From Nocardia kruczakiae NBRC 101016 (lineage in GTDB: Bacteria > Actinomycetota > Actinomycetes > Mycobacteriales > Mycobacteriaceae), in NCBI RefSeq assembly GCF_001612965.1, contig NZ_BDBL01000001.1, positions 62,001-126,000 on the forward strand: DNA of 64,000 nucleotides, read 5' to 3'. The first letter of the stretch is position 1, and each line of letters begins with the position of its first letter. The notes beneath the pieces are model-generated. The model worked only from the letters and a program-made list of their open reading frames with translations. It was not told the DNA's origin and ran no database searches. Below are positions 32,454 to 40,528 of this stretch, one piece after another. The translations under genes were made by a program, and so were the position numbers.

Positions 32454-32936
32454 ATGGAGCACACGCACGACGCCGACGTCTTCGACGACCCGCGCCTCTC
32501 CGACATCGGGATGCTGTTCGAGGCGACGAGCGGCATCCGCCGCAAACTCGAACCGACCTGGTCGGCGCACGGGCTGTCGGTGCTGGACTTCACGGCGCTC
32601 ATGCGTCTGAGCCGCTCGCCCGGCCGCCGGCTGCGGATGACCGATCTGGCCGATCAGGCCCAGCTGTCGACCAGCGGTGTCACCCGCCTGGTGGATCGGC
32701 TCGAACGCAACGGATTCGCCCGCCGCCAATCCGATCCGAACGATCGCCGCAGCTCCTATGCCGCCCTCACCGCCGCCGGTGCCACGCGCCTGGCGAAGGT
32801 GCTGCCGGAATATCTGAAGATCCTCGACACCTGGTTCTACGGTCAGCTCACCCCGGAGCAGTGCGAGGCGCTGATCAGCGGTCTGCGGATCATCCGCGAC
32901 GCCACCTTCCCCGAGGCGGGCCGGCTCTCCGACTGA
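32454..32936 (+). CDS. MarR family transcriptional regulator
   Basis: This 160-aa winged-helix regulator has a recognition region with MTDLADQAQLSTSGVTRLVD and a wing with DPNDRRSSYAALT, the MarR hallmark DxRxx. It is expected to act as a homodimer and bind short palindromes; two near-identical 13-bp palindromes lie 43-82 nt upstream in the divergent promoter. A phenolic or lipophilic ligand would be typical, but none is known. It precedes an MFS exporter on the same strand by 139 nt, so it may also influence that gene. Confidence 0.92.
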   Translation: MEHTHDADVFDDPRLSDIGMLFEATSGIRRKLEPTWSAHGLSVLDFTALMRLSRSPGRRLRMTDLADQAQLSTSGVTRLVDRLERNGFARRQSDPNDRRSSYAALTAAGATRLAKVLPEYLKILDTWFYGQLTPEQCEALISGLRIIRDATFPEAGRLSD

Positions 32937-33017
32937 TCCGGTAGCCGAACGCTCGCGTTCACCGCACGGTCCGGTATCGCCCGGTCCCTATTGCCGAGAT
33001 TCGCCCGGTTCGGCTCG

Positions 33018-33023
33018 TAGACT
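33018..33023 (+). promoter_or_regulatory. Possible -10 box of the MFS gene
   Basis: TAGACT follows the TAnnnT pattern and would give a leader of about 45 nt, with GGGAG at 33064-33068 as ribosome binding site. The same TAGACTCG octamer precedes the Uma2 gene. Weak evidence. Confidence 0.3.
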
Positions 33024-33075
33024 CGACCGATACGAGTTACTTCCCAGCGACATCGGTCGACGACGGGAGCGGCGC

Positions 33076-34821
33076 ATGGCTGATCACGTTCGAACAGACG
33101 CTGAGCTCGGTTCGCCACCCACCGGTGCCAGACGGTGGTACGCCCTCGCGGTCCTCGCGCTGGGGCTCGCGATGGTGACGCTGGACGGCACCGTCGTCGG
33201 TGTCTCGCTGCCGGCGATCATCGGTGACCTGGGACTCGATTTCACCCAGGCGCAGTGGGTTTTCTGCGTGTACTCGGTGGTGCTCGCGGTCCTGCTGATC
33301 ACCGTCGGCCGGATCGGCGACCGCTTCGGCCGCCGCGTCCTCTTCGCGCTCGGAGTGCTGATCTTCGTCGGCGGCAGCCTGTTGTCCGCCTCCGCGGATA
33401 CGGCGAGCCCGCTCATCTGGGGACGGCTCGTGCAGGGCATCGGCGGTGCGGCGGTCGTGGCGGGATCCTTGGGCACGGTAGCCGCGATGTTCCACGGCCG
33501 GGCACGTGTGATCGCCTTCACCGCGTGGGTGGTGGCTCCGGCCGCCGCGGCGGTCGTCGGCGCGGCACTCGGCGGCTGGTTCGTCGACTCCTTCACCTGG
33601 CCGTGGATCTTCCTGATCAACGTGCCGCTCGCGGTGGTCGTCCTGATCGGGACCGTGCTCGTGCCCGAAACCCGCATCGGCGCCGCGGCCACCGGACCGG
33701 ACGTGGACGGATGGTTGCTCAGTACCGCCGGGTTCGCGCTGGTGATCTTCGCCCTCATCGAGGGGCAGCGCTACGGCTGGTTGCGGCCGCGGCGCGAGTT
33801 CACCGTGTTCGGCGTGACCTGGTCGACCCAATCGGCGAGCTCGCCCATCCCCTTCGTACTCGGCGTGGGGGTGCTGCTGCTGGTGCTGTTCGTCTTCTGG
33901 GAACGACATCGGGTGAAGGTGGAACATGCCGCGCTGGTGGACTTCTCGCAGCTGCGCGATCCCCGGCACTGGGGTGACGGCGCCGCCCTGCTGATCGCGG
34001 CGGCACAGTTCGGACTGCTCTTCGTGCTGCCGCTGTACCTGGTGAACTGTCTCGGATTGTCCACGCTGCGAACGGGTTCGATCCTCGTGGTGCTGACCGG
34101 ATGCGCGCTCATCTCGGCCGTACTGACCGCCGGACCACTGCGAGCGGTGCCTCCGCTGTGGCTGGTGCGGATCGGCCTGGCGATCGCGTTGCTCGCGATG
34201 GCGGTGACCGCGCTGGCATTGACCTCGACGATTTCGGCGTGGGTGCCGACCGTGCTACTGGCCTGCTACGGAATCGGTCTCGGGCTGGCCGCCGCCCCGC
34301 TGACGGCGAGTATGCGAACCGGCGCGGGCGCCATGGCATCGGATCCGGGTTCGATCACGGCGGCCACGGCCCGGCCCGCCGGTGCCGCGCTGGGTGTGGC
34401 GGTTCTCGGCAGTACCCTCTCGATCGGTCTCGGCCACTTCCTGCCCGACCGGTTGAGCTACGTCCCGGGTCTGGCCACCCGCGCCGCCGGGGCCGTGGGC
34501 GCGGCCACCCGCGATTCGGCGGGCGGCGCGATCGTCGGGCTGCGTGCCCAGCACGCACCGGCCCCGGTCACCGACGCGCTGGCCAACGGATTCGCCGACG
34601 CGACTCGCGTGGCCCTGCTCGGTGTCGCGGTCGTGCTGCTCCTGGCGTTCGTGGTGGCCACGCGCATCCCGTCCGACACCGAACAGTTCGACGCCGAGCG
34701 GACCGGTGCCGAACCGCCCGGTGCGGTGGCCCGCGATCAAGACCTCGAGCGGCCGGACGAGACGCCTCCGGACATCGGTGGCGACGGCGCCGCGCCGGTC
34801 GAACGCGGCGAGGCGACGTAA
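33076..34821 (+). CDS. MFS transporter, DHA2 (EmrB/QacA) type
   Basis: This 581-aa integral membrane exporter of the 14-segment drug:H+ antiporter family has the N-terminal motif LDGTVVGVSLPAI (motif D1-like), loop 2-3 motif GRIGDRFGRR (motif A) and GAALGGWF in the motif C region. The first half has six clear segments. A large hydrophilic C-terminal tail of about 45 residues follows the last segment. It probably exports hydrophobic compounds by proton antiport. Its place downstream of marR suggests efflux-type regulation. The substrate is unknown. Confidence 0.92.
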   Translation: MADHVRTDAELGSPPTGARRWYALAVLALGLAMVTLDGTVVGVSLPAIIGDLGLDFTQAQWVFCVYSVVLAVLLITVGRIGDRFGRRVLFALGVLIFVGGSLLSASADTASPLIWGRLVQGIGGAAVVAGSLGTVAAMFHGRARVIAFTAWVVAPAAAAVVGAALGGWFVDSFTWPWIFLINVPLAVVVLIGTVLVPETRIGAAATGPDVDGWLLSTAGFALVIFALIEGQRYGWLRPRREFTVFGVTWSTQSASSPIPFVLGVGVLLLVLFVFWERHRVKVEHAALVDFSQLRDPRHWGDGAALLIAAAQFGLLFVLPLYLVNCLGLSTLRTGSILVVLTGCALISAVLTAGPLRAVPPLWLVRIGLAIALLAMAVTALALTSTISAWVPTVLLACYGIGLGLAAAPLTASMRTGAGAMASDPGSITAATARPAGAALGVAVLGSTLSIGLGHFLPDRLSYVPGLATRAAGAVGAATRDSAGGAIVGLRAQHAPAPVTDALANGFADATRVALLGVAVVLLLAFVVATRIPSDTEQFDAERTGAEPPGAVARDQDLERPDETPPDIGGDGAAPVERGEAT

Positions 34822-34858
34822 ACCTCTCGCGGTCACCGCACGGGATCACCCGTCGCCG

Positions 34859-35257
34859 TCACCAGTCGATCAGGTCGAGTTCGTGCAGGCGCCGGAAGAC
34901 CAGCATCGAGCCGGGCGCGACATGCGGCATGGCCGCGTACTCGCCGACCGTGAAGTAGCGCAGTTCGGCGATCTCGCTCGTCGGCGTCGGTTCGCCGGTG
35001 AGATCCGCGGTGAAACAGGTCATGTGCAGCGCGGTGCCCGGCGTGTGCCCGTACGCCTCACATTCGAAGACACCGAGCTCGTCGTGGGCCGTCACGTCGA
35101 CACCCAGTTCCTCCCGCACCTCGCGATACAACGCCTGCACCGCCGATTCGCCGGGGTCGATCTTCCCGCCCGCCATGTAGAACACCTCTTTGCCGGTCGA
35201 CCGTGTCTGCAGCAGACGACGATTCCGGATGTGGGCGAGCGCGGCGGTGCGAATCAT
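34859..35257 (-). CDS. NUDIX hydrolase
   Basis: This 132-aa protein has the Nudix box (GX5EX7REUXEEXGU) from about residue 30, with GKIDPGESA followed by REVREELGV, the metal-binding pyrophosphohydrolase motif. It belongs to the small single-domain class; the substrate, possibly a nucleoside diphosphate derivative, cannot be read from sequence. The start is ATG 35257, 5 nt after the stop of the upstream membrane-protein gene. It is the likely last gene of the cupin-DyP-encapsulin transcription unit and is convergent with the MFS gene. Confidence 0.9.
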   Translation of the reverse strand: MIRTAALAHIRNRRLLQTRSTGKEVFYMAGGKIDPGESAVQALYREVREELGVDVTAHDELGVFECEAYGHTPGTALHMTCFTADLTGEPTPTSEIAELRYFTVGEYAAMPHVAPGSMLVFRRLHELDLIDW

Positions 35258-35262
35258 GGAGC

Positions 35263-35853
35263 TCACTGCGCGGCCGGTGCGAGCTTCCAGTGTTCGTGCA
35301 GGGCCGAGGCGATCTCGGGCAACAAGGTGACCGGTATCCGCTGCTCGCGCAGGATCCGGCGAATCTCGGCGACCTGTTCGCGCTTGCGGTGTTCGTAGGC
35401 GTTGGACACCGGATGCCGCACCGGCGGAATGCTGAGCAGGACCAGCTCGTCGTGCGGTTCGTCGCCGCCGGTCAGATCCAGCGCGAGCGACCAGCGGGCC
35501 CGCTCGTCGAGGGCGAACCGGCCCGCCACCACCCGATCCCACTCCAGCCGCGATTCGGCCCACGGGGTGCGCCGATAGATCGCGCGGTCGGTGAGCACGA
35601 CGACATCGCGACCGAACAGCGCCACCAGTAACGCGATACCCGCCACCGCCCCGGCCAGCAGTCCGGTGAAGATCCGGTTCACGCCGAACAGGACCACCAC
35701 GGCACCGCAGATCACCAGGACCGACAGCACGGCGAGCGCACTGTAGGTGAGGGTGCGGCGGCCGGTGACGACACCGGCCCGCACCGCACGCATCGGCCCG
35801 CGGGACCGGCGGGAGACATCGGGTCCGGAAACGGGCGGGACGTCGTCGCTCAT
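35263..35853 (-). CDS. Small membrane protein with PH-like domain
   Basis: This 196-aa protein has a cytoplasmic basic N-terminus, two adjacent membrane segments (about residues 36-80) and a soluble C-terminal part beginning VVLTDRAIYRRTPW. That pattern is common in bacterial PH-like membrane proteins: beta strands, a conserved DRAIY turn, and a basic C-terminal helix rich in Glu/Arg. The start ATG 35853 is preceded by GAGGTG. It lies 32 nt downstream of encapsulin in the same direction, so it is probably co-transcribed. A functional link to the nanocompartment is unproven. Confidence 0.75.
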   Translation of the reverse strand: MSDDVPPVSGPDVSRRSRGPMRAVRAGVVTGRRTLTYSALAVLSVLVICGAVVVLFGVNRIFTGLLAGAVAGIALLVALFGRDVVVLTDRAIYRRTPWAESRLEWDRVVAGRFALDERARWSLALDLTGGDEPHDELVLLSIPPVRHPVSNAYEHRKREQVAEIRRILREQRIPVTLLPEIASALHEHWKLAPAAQ

Positions 35854-35885
35854 GGTGACACCTCGAAAGATCGTTCGCGCCGTGC

Positions 35886-36686
35886 TCAGCCGCGCAGCGG
35901 GACCGCGGCCTCGGCGGTGTAGACCAGGAAGGTCAGGCTTTCCTGGAAGTACAGCTGCACGGTCTCCGCGTCGTGGGACAGGTAGCCGATCGACAGATCC
36001 TGCCCCAGTTGCAGATCGAAGTCGCCGCCGCGGGTGGTCAGCACGAAGGCGCCGTCGATGGCGGGCGCCCAGATGATCTCGCCCTCGGGGATCAGCCGCT
36101 CGATATGCGTGCGGATCGGGTGGCCGTGGTCGGAGGTCTCGCTCACGGCGGTATACAGATCGGCGCTCAGCAGCACCGAATACGGCCCGTCGACACCGGA
36201 CAGCCGCAACTTGCTCAGTGCCTGGGCGATCGCCTCGGGGATGAGGCGCGGATCGCTCGGCGCGGTGACGGGAGTGTTCGACACGGCCGCCCGGATGCCG
36301 GTGATCCCGGCGGCGGGGTAGCCCTCGAAGACGGCGCGGTCCTCGGCGAACGCGATCTTGCGGGCGGCATCCTTCACCGGATCCAGATCGGCGTCCTCGG
36401 CGCCGCGCTCGACGTTGTCGAGCTCCTCGCGCGAGAGCGTGAACGGCACCCGCAGCTCGACCAGCGGCGCCACCAGGCGCTGGCGGGCCTGCACGCCCTG
36501 ATCCGGCGCGTCGATGACGGTGGTGCGTCCCAATCCGACCGCGGAGTAGTCGGTGCCGTGCGGACCGGACAGGTCCACCACCCGGCGACCGGCGATGTGA
36601 CGCCGGAAGGTACGCGTCGCCTCCTCCTCGATGGCCGACCACGCCTCGGAGGTGATCGGCGCGAGTTCACGGTGCAGATTGTTCAT
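35886..36686 (-). CDS. Family 1 encapsulin shell protein
   Basis: This 266-aa protein matches the usual encapsulin length and begins MNNLHRELAPITSEAW, the characteristic N-terminus of the CFP29/linocin-type family. Further conserved parts are GRRVVDLSGPHG, ELRVPFTL and the C-terminal SLTFLVYT. It should assemble into an icosahedral HK97-fold nanocompartment in the cytoplasm and load cargo bearing a C-terminal peptide. Its ATG overlaps the stop of the DyP peroxidase gene by 4 nt (ATGA), a classic cargo-shell pair. Confidence 0.96.
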   Translation of the reverse strand: MNNLHRELAPITSEAWSAIEEEATRTFRRHIAGRRVVDLSGPHGTDYSAVGLGRTTVIDAPDQGVQARQRLVAPLVELRVPFTLSREELDNVERGAEDADLDPVKDAARKIAFAEDRAVFEGYPAAGITGIRAAVSNTPVTAPSDPRLIPEAIAQALSKLRLSGVDGPYSVLLSADLYTAVSETSDHGHPIRTHIERLIPEGEIIWAPAIDGAFVLTTRGGDFDLQLGQDLSIGYLSHDAETVQLYFQESLTFLVYTAEAAVPLRG

Positions 36687-37735
36687 TGCGGAATCCTTTT
36701 CAACGTGCCGATACCGAGAGAGCCGTCGCCGGAAGGCGCGGCCGCGGACAGCTCGGCGATACCGGCTGCCCCGAGTTCCAGGTCCTGTTCCGCATCCGCC
36801 TCCTGCTCGGGGGCGTCGGGAAGGTCGTCGAAGAAATCGTTGGCCGGGGTGAAGAACAGCGTGCCGGTGATCGCGGTGGAGAAATCGAGAATCCGGTCGT
36901 ACGGTGCTTCGTCGGTGCCGAGGAACATGCGCACCAGCATTCGCTCGGTGACATCCGGGGTGGCCGCGTAAGCGATGTAGTACGTGCCGAATTCGCCCTC
37001 GCGGACACTGCCGAACGGCATGTTGGCGCGCAGGATCTGGCGTTCGGTGCCGTCCGGATCGATCAGGGTGTTGACCGCCACATGGGAATCCGCCGGCTTG
37101 TCCTCGTCGGACAGTTCCAGATCCTCGAGTTTGGTACGGCCGATGACGAGCTGCTGCTCCTCGACGGTCAGCGAACTCCACGCCTCCAGATCGTGCAGAT
37201 ACTTCTGCACGACGACATAACTTCCGCCGGCGAAGTCGGGATCCTCGTCACCGATCAGCGCCGCGGCGACCGCGGCGGGTCCCTCGGGATTCTCGGTGCC
37301 GTCGACGAAGCCGAGCAGATCGCGCTGTTCGAAATAGCGGAATCCGACCGTCTCGTCGATGATCGTGGCCGCACCCTTCAACCGGGAACCGATCAGCATC
37401 GCCAATTCGAAACAGGCGTCCGGCAATTCGCCCTTGATGTGAAACAGCAGATCGCCCGGCGTGGCCGGGGCCTGATGCTTCGGCCCGGCGTAGCCCGGAA
37501 ATTCGTGCAGTTCAGCGGGTTTCGGACCGGCGAACAGCCGATCCCAGGCGGCGGAACCGATACTCGTCACGCAGGACAGCCGCGTCTGCGGCACCCGGAA
37601 TCCGATCGAGCGCCGCAGTCCCGCCAGATCGGCGAGCAGATCGCGCACCACCGGCTCACCGCCCTCGTCGATGGTCGCGACGAGGAAGATCGCGGCGCGC
37701 GAGAGCGGATCGAGGATCGGCTGCGGCTCACCCAT
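36683..37735 (-). CDS. DyP-type peroxidase, encapsulin cargo
   Basis: This 350-aa heme peroxidase carries the family motif GFVDGTENP (GxxDG), a probable proximal heme His in DSHVAVN, and the distal Arg in RQILRANMPFG. The last 14 residues, DGSLGIGTLKRIPQ, follow a Pro/Glu/Ala-rich linker and match the encapsulin-targeting peptide consensus, so the enzyme should be packaged in the shell encoded next. The start ATG 37735 is chosen over an upstream TTG because TACCCT (37748-37743) lies 7 nt upstream, fitting a leaderless promoter. The physiological substrate is unknown; DyP enzymes oxidise dyes and phenolics with peroxide. Confidence 0.96.
   Translation of the reverse strand: MGEPQPILDPLSRAAIFLVATIDEGGEPVVRDLLADLAGLRRSIGFRVPQTRLSCVTSIGSAAWDRLFAGPKPAELHEFPGYAGPKHQAPATPGDLLFHIKGELPDACFELAMLIGSRLKGAATIIDETVGFRYFEQRDLLGFVDGTENPEGPAAVAAALIGDEDPDFAGGSYVVVQKYLHDLEAWSSLTVEEQQLVIGRTKLEDLELSDEDKPADSHVAVNTLIDPDGTERQILRANMPFGSVREGEFGTYYIAYAATPDVTERMLVRMFLGTDEAPYDRILDFSTAITGTLFFTPANDFFDDLPDAPEQEADAEQDLELGAAGIAELSAAAPSGDGSLGIGTLKRIPQ
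36686..36727 (-). other. Encapsulin-targeting peptide of the DyP peroxidase
   Basis: The C-terminal DGSLGIGTLKRIPQ contains the core LGIGxLKR known to bind the inner surface of encapsulin shells. It differs from the common form by Thr for Ser. Confidence 0.88.
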
Positions 37736-37742
37736 GATCAAC

Positions 37743-37748
37743 AGGGTA
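37743..37748 (-). promoter_or_regulatory. -10 box of the DyP gene (leaderless type)
   Basis: TACCCT on the minus strand ends 7 nt before the ATG, with no Shine-Dalgarno sequence. This suggests the DyP-encapsulin pair can be transcribed independently of the cupin gene upstream. Confidence 0.4.
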
Positions 37749-37799
37749 CGGTGCCCGCCCGACAGCGCGTGCGGACGGCCCGGCCCGGCGAGACCGGCC

Positions 37800-38126
37800 T
37801 CACTTCGCGACGGTCAGCAGGAATACCGCGTCGTCGATCGCTTTCACACTGTGCCGGGCCGACGGAATGACCAGCAGATCGCCGGGCGATCCCTTCCACT
37901 CGTTGGTGCCGCAGATCAGAATCAGGGTTCCGGTCAGAACCTGCAGGGTGGCTTCACCGTGAGTTTCGTGCTCGGCCAGGCTCTGGCCGGCTGTCAGCGC
38001 GATCAGGGTCTGGCGCAGGCTGTGGGTGTGGCCGCCGTAGAGGGTTTGCGAACTGCGTCCACTCGTGGCGGACGCGGCCAGCTTCAGCTGCTGGCGAGCC
38101 GCCGCCGTCAGCGATTTCTTGTCCAT
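37800..38126 (-). CDS. Small cupin-domain protein
   Basis: This 108-aa single-domain cupin has motif 1 as HETHGEATLQVLTG (two His and a Glu as metal ligands) and motif 2 as PGDLLVIPSARHSV (Pro-Gly and a His). It probably binds one metal ion. It might be a dioxygenase-like enzyme or a sensor; no substrate can be named. It precedes the DyP gene by 64 nt on the same strand and may be co-transcribed, which would place it with oxidative-stress functions. The start ATG 38126 is preceded by GAGAGGC. Confidence 0.85.
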   Translation of the reverse strand: MDKKSLTAAARQQLKLAASATSGRSSQTLYGGHTHSLRQTLIALTAGQSLAEHETHGEATLQVLTGTLILICGTNEWKGSPGDLLVIPSARHSVKAIDDAVFLLTVAK

Positions 38127-38257
38127 GATCTGCCTCTCGCGGTTCAGCCGGGATCGGGCTGTGGTCACAGGCTGGATATCGCTGAGTATGCCGGACCCAC
38201 CTCGCCCGGTCGGGCGTTTCGCCGATGCGATTCGGGTTCGAGACCTGCCGGGCCCGT

Positions 38258-38764
38258 TCAGCCGACGGTCGCCGGGGCGGTGTCGCGGGCGAAGTGCCGG
38301 ATCCGGTAACGCAGGCCCGACCGCGACTGCGACCAGGGCGCGTCCTCCACCTGCCACTCGCCCTCGATCGCGGGTGCGTAGGCGTCGCCGGGGATATCGG
38401 TGTCGACTTCGGTGACCATCAGATCGGTCGCGTAATCCATTGCCTGCCGGTAGATTTCGCCGCCGCCGATGATCCACACGGTCTCCGCGGCGGCCAGTGC
38501 GATGGCGCCGGCCACCGAATCGGCGCGTTCGGCGCCCGGCGCCGACCACTGCGATTGCCGCGTGATGACGATATTGCGCCGGCCGGGCAGCGGCCGGAAG
38601 CGCGCGGGCAGCGAATCCCAGGTGCGCCGGCCCATCAGCACCGGATGATCGGCGGTGACCGTTTTGAAATGCGCCACATCCTCGGGCACTCGCCACGGGA
38701 TGGCGTTGTCGGCGCCGATCACGCCGGCGGGGGTCTGCGCCCAGATCAACCCGATGCGGCTCAT
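38258..38764 (-). CDS. dfrA: Dihydrofolate reductase
   Basis: This 168-aa enzyme reduces dihydrofolate to tetrahydrofolate with NADPH. Family features are IGLIWAQ at the N-terminus, [15 protein letters not shown] (Trp and the acidic active-site residue), [13 protein letters not shown], and WIIGGGEIY (NADPH binding). Its ATG overlaps the thyA stop by 4 nt. ThyA consumes methylenetetrahydrofolate and releases dihydrofolate, which this enzyme recycles, so the coupling is functionally sensible. Confidence 0.96.
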   Translation of the reverse strand: MSRIGLIWAQTPAGVIGADNAIPWRVPEDVAHFKTVTADHPVLMGRRTWDSLPARFRPLPGRRNIVITRQSQWSAPGAERADSVAGAIALAAAETVWIIGGGEIYRQAMDYATDLMVTEVDTDIPGDAYAPAIEGEWQVEDAPWSQSRSGLRYRIRHFARDTAPATVG

Positions 38765-39573
38765 ACCGCCACCGGCGCCTTGATCGCCGGATGATGGCGG
38801 TAGTCGAGCACCTCCACATCCTCGAAGGTGTAGTCGAACAGGCTCGGCGCGGGCCGCAGATGCAACCGGGGGAACGGATATGGTTCGCGGCTCAGCTGTT
38901 CGCGGACCTGGGCCAGATGGTTGTCGTAGATGTGGCAGTCGCCGCCGGTCCAGATGAAATCGCCGGGCTCCAATTCGGTCTGCTGGGCGACCATATGGGT
39001 GAGCAGGGCGTAACTCGCGATATTGAACGGCACCCCGAGGAAGAGGTCGGCACTGCGCTGATAGAGCTGACAGGACAGTTTTCCGTCCGCCACGTGGAAT
39101 TGGAAGAACGCGTGGCAGGGGGCCAGCGCCATCTTGTGCAGCTCCGCCACATTCCAGGCCGAGACGATGATCCGGCGGGAATCCGGGTCGGTGCGCAGGG
39201 TTTGCAGGACCTGCGCTATCTGGTCGATATGGGTGCCGTCCGGCGTGGGCCAGCTACGCCACTGGACCCCGTAGACCGGGCCCAGTTCACCGTGCGCGTC
39301 GGCCCATTCGTCCCAGATCGTGACGCCGTGCTCGTGGAGCCAGCGGACATTGGAATCGCCGCGCAGGAACCACAGCAATTCGTAGACGATCGACTTCAGA
39401 TGCACCTTTTTGGTGGTGATCAGCGGGAATCCGGCGGAGAGGTCGTAGCGCAGCTGATGTCCGAAAATCGAACGCGTACCCGTCCCGGTGCGGTCGGATT
39501 TCGGCGTACCGCGCTCGAGTACCAGCCGCAGCAGATCCTCGTACTGAGTGTCGTTTCCGGGCGCGCCGTCCAT
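38761..39573 (-). CDS. thyA: Thymidylate synthase
   Basis: This 270-aa classical ThyA converts dUMP to dTMP using methylenetetrahydrofolate. Visible motifs are [13 protein letters not shown] (phosphate-binding Arg), [10 protein letters not shown], the active-site Cys in [10 protein letters not shown], and [16 protein letters not shown]. The start ATG 39573 lies 7 nt after a TAGGCT box, so the thyA-dfrA transcript appears leaderless. It is divergent from cobF. Confidence 0.97.
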   Translation of the reverse strand: MDGAPGNDTQYEDLLRLVLERGTPKSDRTGTGTRSIFGHQLRYDLSAGFPLITTKKVHLKSIVYELLWFLRGDSNVRWLHEHGVTIWDEWADAHGELGPVYGVQWRSWPTPDGTHIDQIAQVLQTLRTDPDSRRIIVSAWNVAELHKMALAPCHAFFQFHVADGKLSCQLYQRSADLFLGVPFNIASYALLTHMVAQQTELEPGDFIWTGGDCHIYDNHLAQVREQLSREPYPFPRLHLRPAPSLFDYTFEDVEVLDYRHHPAIKAPVAV

Positions 39574-39580
39574 ATCCGCA

Positions 39581-39586
39581 AGCCTA
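39581..39586 (-). promoter_or_regulatory. -10 box of thyA-dfrA (leaderless type)
   Basis: TAGGCT on the minus strand lies 7 nt upstream of the thyA ATG, and no ribosome binding site is seen. It is 44 bp from the divergent cobF -10 box. Confidence 0.5.
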
Positions 39587-39630
39587 GCCTTCGGGCGACC
39601 ACCGCCCTCATCGCCCGGTGGTCCGCTGGC

Positions 39631-39636
39631 TAGCCT
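39631..39636 (+). promoter_or_regulatory. -10 box of cobF (leaderless type)
   Basis: TAGCCT ends 8 nt before GTG 39645. The spacing supports GTG 39645 as a leaderless start. Confidence 0.45.
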
Positions 39637-39644
39637 GGGGCACC

Positions 39645-40397
39645 GTGCGCATGCTCTATGTGATCGGAATCGGCGCCGGTGATCCCCGGCAGGTGACCGT
39701 GCAGGCCGTCGAGGCGATTCGGCAGGTCGACACGTTCTTCGTCATCGGCAAGGGCGAGACCAAGCGGGAACTGACCGAGGTCCGCGCCGCGATCCTCGCC
39801 GGACACGCCGATCCGGAGCATCGCGTGGTGTCCATCGCCGATCCGCCGCGCGAACGCACGGTCTCCGGCGCCGCCGATTACCGCGAGGTGGTCGAGGACT
39901 GGCATCGCCGCCGCGCCGAACTGCTCGCCGAGGCATTCGATGCCACCGAGGGGGTCGGCGGCATCCTGGTCTGGGGTGATCCCTCGCTCTACGACAGCAC
40001 CCTGCGGATGGTGCAGCGAGTGCTGGACGCGGGAACGAGATTCGAGTACGCGGTGATCCCGGGCGTCACCAGCGCCCAGGCCCTGGCGGCGGCGCATCGC
40101 ATCGTGTTGCACGAGATCGGCGAACCGGTGCACATCACCACCGGTCGCCGCCTGCGCACCGAGGGCGTGGCGGTCGACGGGTCGACGCTGGTGATGCTCG
40201 ACGGCGAGTGCTCGTTCACGCAGGTGCCCGGCGACGATCTGCACATCTGGTGGGGCGCCTACCTCGGGATGCCGGACGAGACGTTGATCGAGGGTCCGCT
40301 GCGCGCGGTCGAGGATCGAATCATCCGGCGCCGCAACGAACTTCGGGACGCCAAAGGATGGGTGATGGACATATATCTCTTGCGCAGAGTCGATTAG
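39645..40397 (+). CDS. cobF: Precorrin-6A synthase (deacetylating)
   Basis: This 250-aa SAM-dependent methyltransferase of the aerobic cobalamin pathway methylates C-1 of precorrin-5 with loss of acetate. The N-terminal [16 protein letters not shown] is the tetrapyrrole-methylase SAM loop. [11 protein letters not shown] and [15 protein letters not shown] are further family motifs, and [19 protein letters not shown] is typical of CobF. It stands alone here, without other cob genes. The start is GTG 39645; ATG 39651 is an alternative. No cobalamin riboswitch is recognisable in the short upstream region. Confidence 0.93.
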   Translation: MRMLYVIGIGAGDPRQVTVQAVEAIRQVDTFFVIGKGETKRELTEVRAAILAGHADPEHRVVSIADPPRERTVSGAADYREVVEDWHRRRAELLAEAFDATEGVGGILVWGDPSLYDSTLRMVQRVLDAGTRFEYAVIPGVTSAQALAAAHRIVLHEIGEPVHITTGRRLRTEGVAVDGSTLVMLDGECSFTQVPGDDLHIWWGAYLGMPDETLIEGPLRAVEDRIIRRRNELRDAKGWVMDIYLLRRVD

Positions 40398-40528
40398 CGG
40401 GTGTTCGTGCCGCGGATATGTCCGAAATAGCCCCAAAATTGCTGTGGAATAAATCGATACGAATGTGATCCAGACCACCGGCCGGTTCGAATCACTGTCA
40501 TTCGATCGAAATCCGACTGGAGGTTTTC

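Noticed and set aside
39574..39644. Cobalamin riboswitch upstream of cobF
   Set aside because: The space is about 70 nt including two divergent promoters, too short for the B12 aptamer, and no B12-box-like sequence was found.
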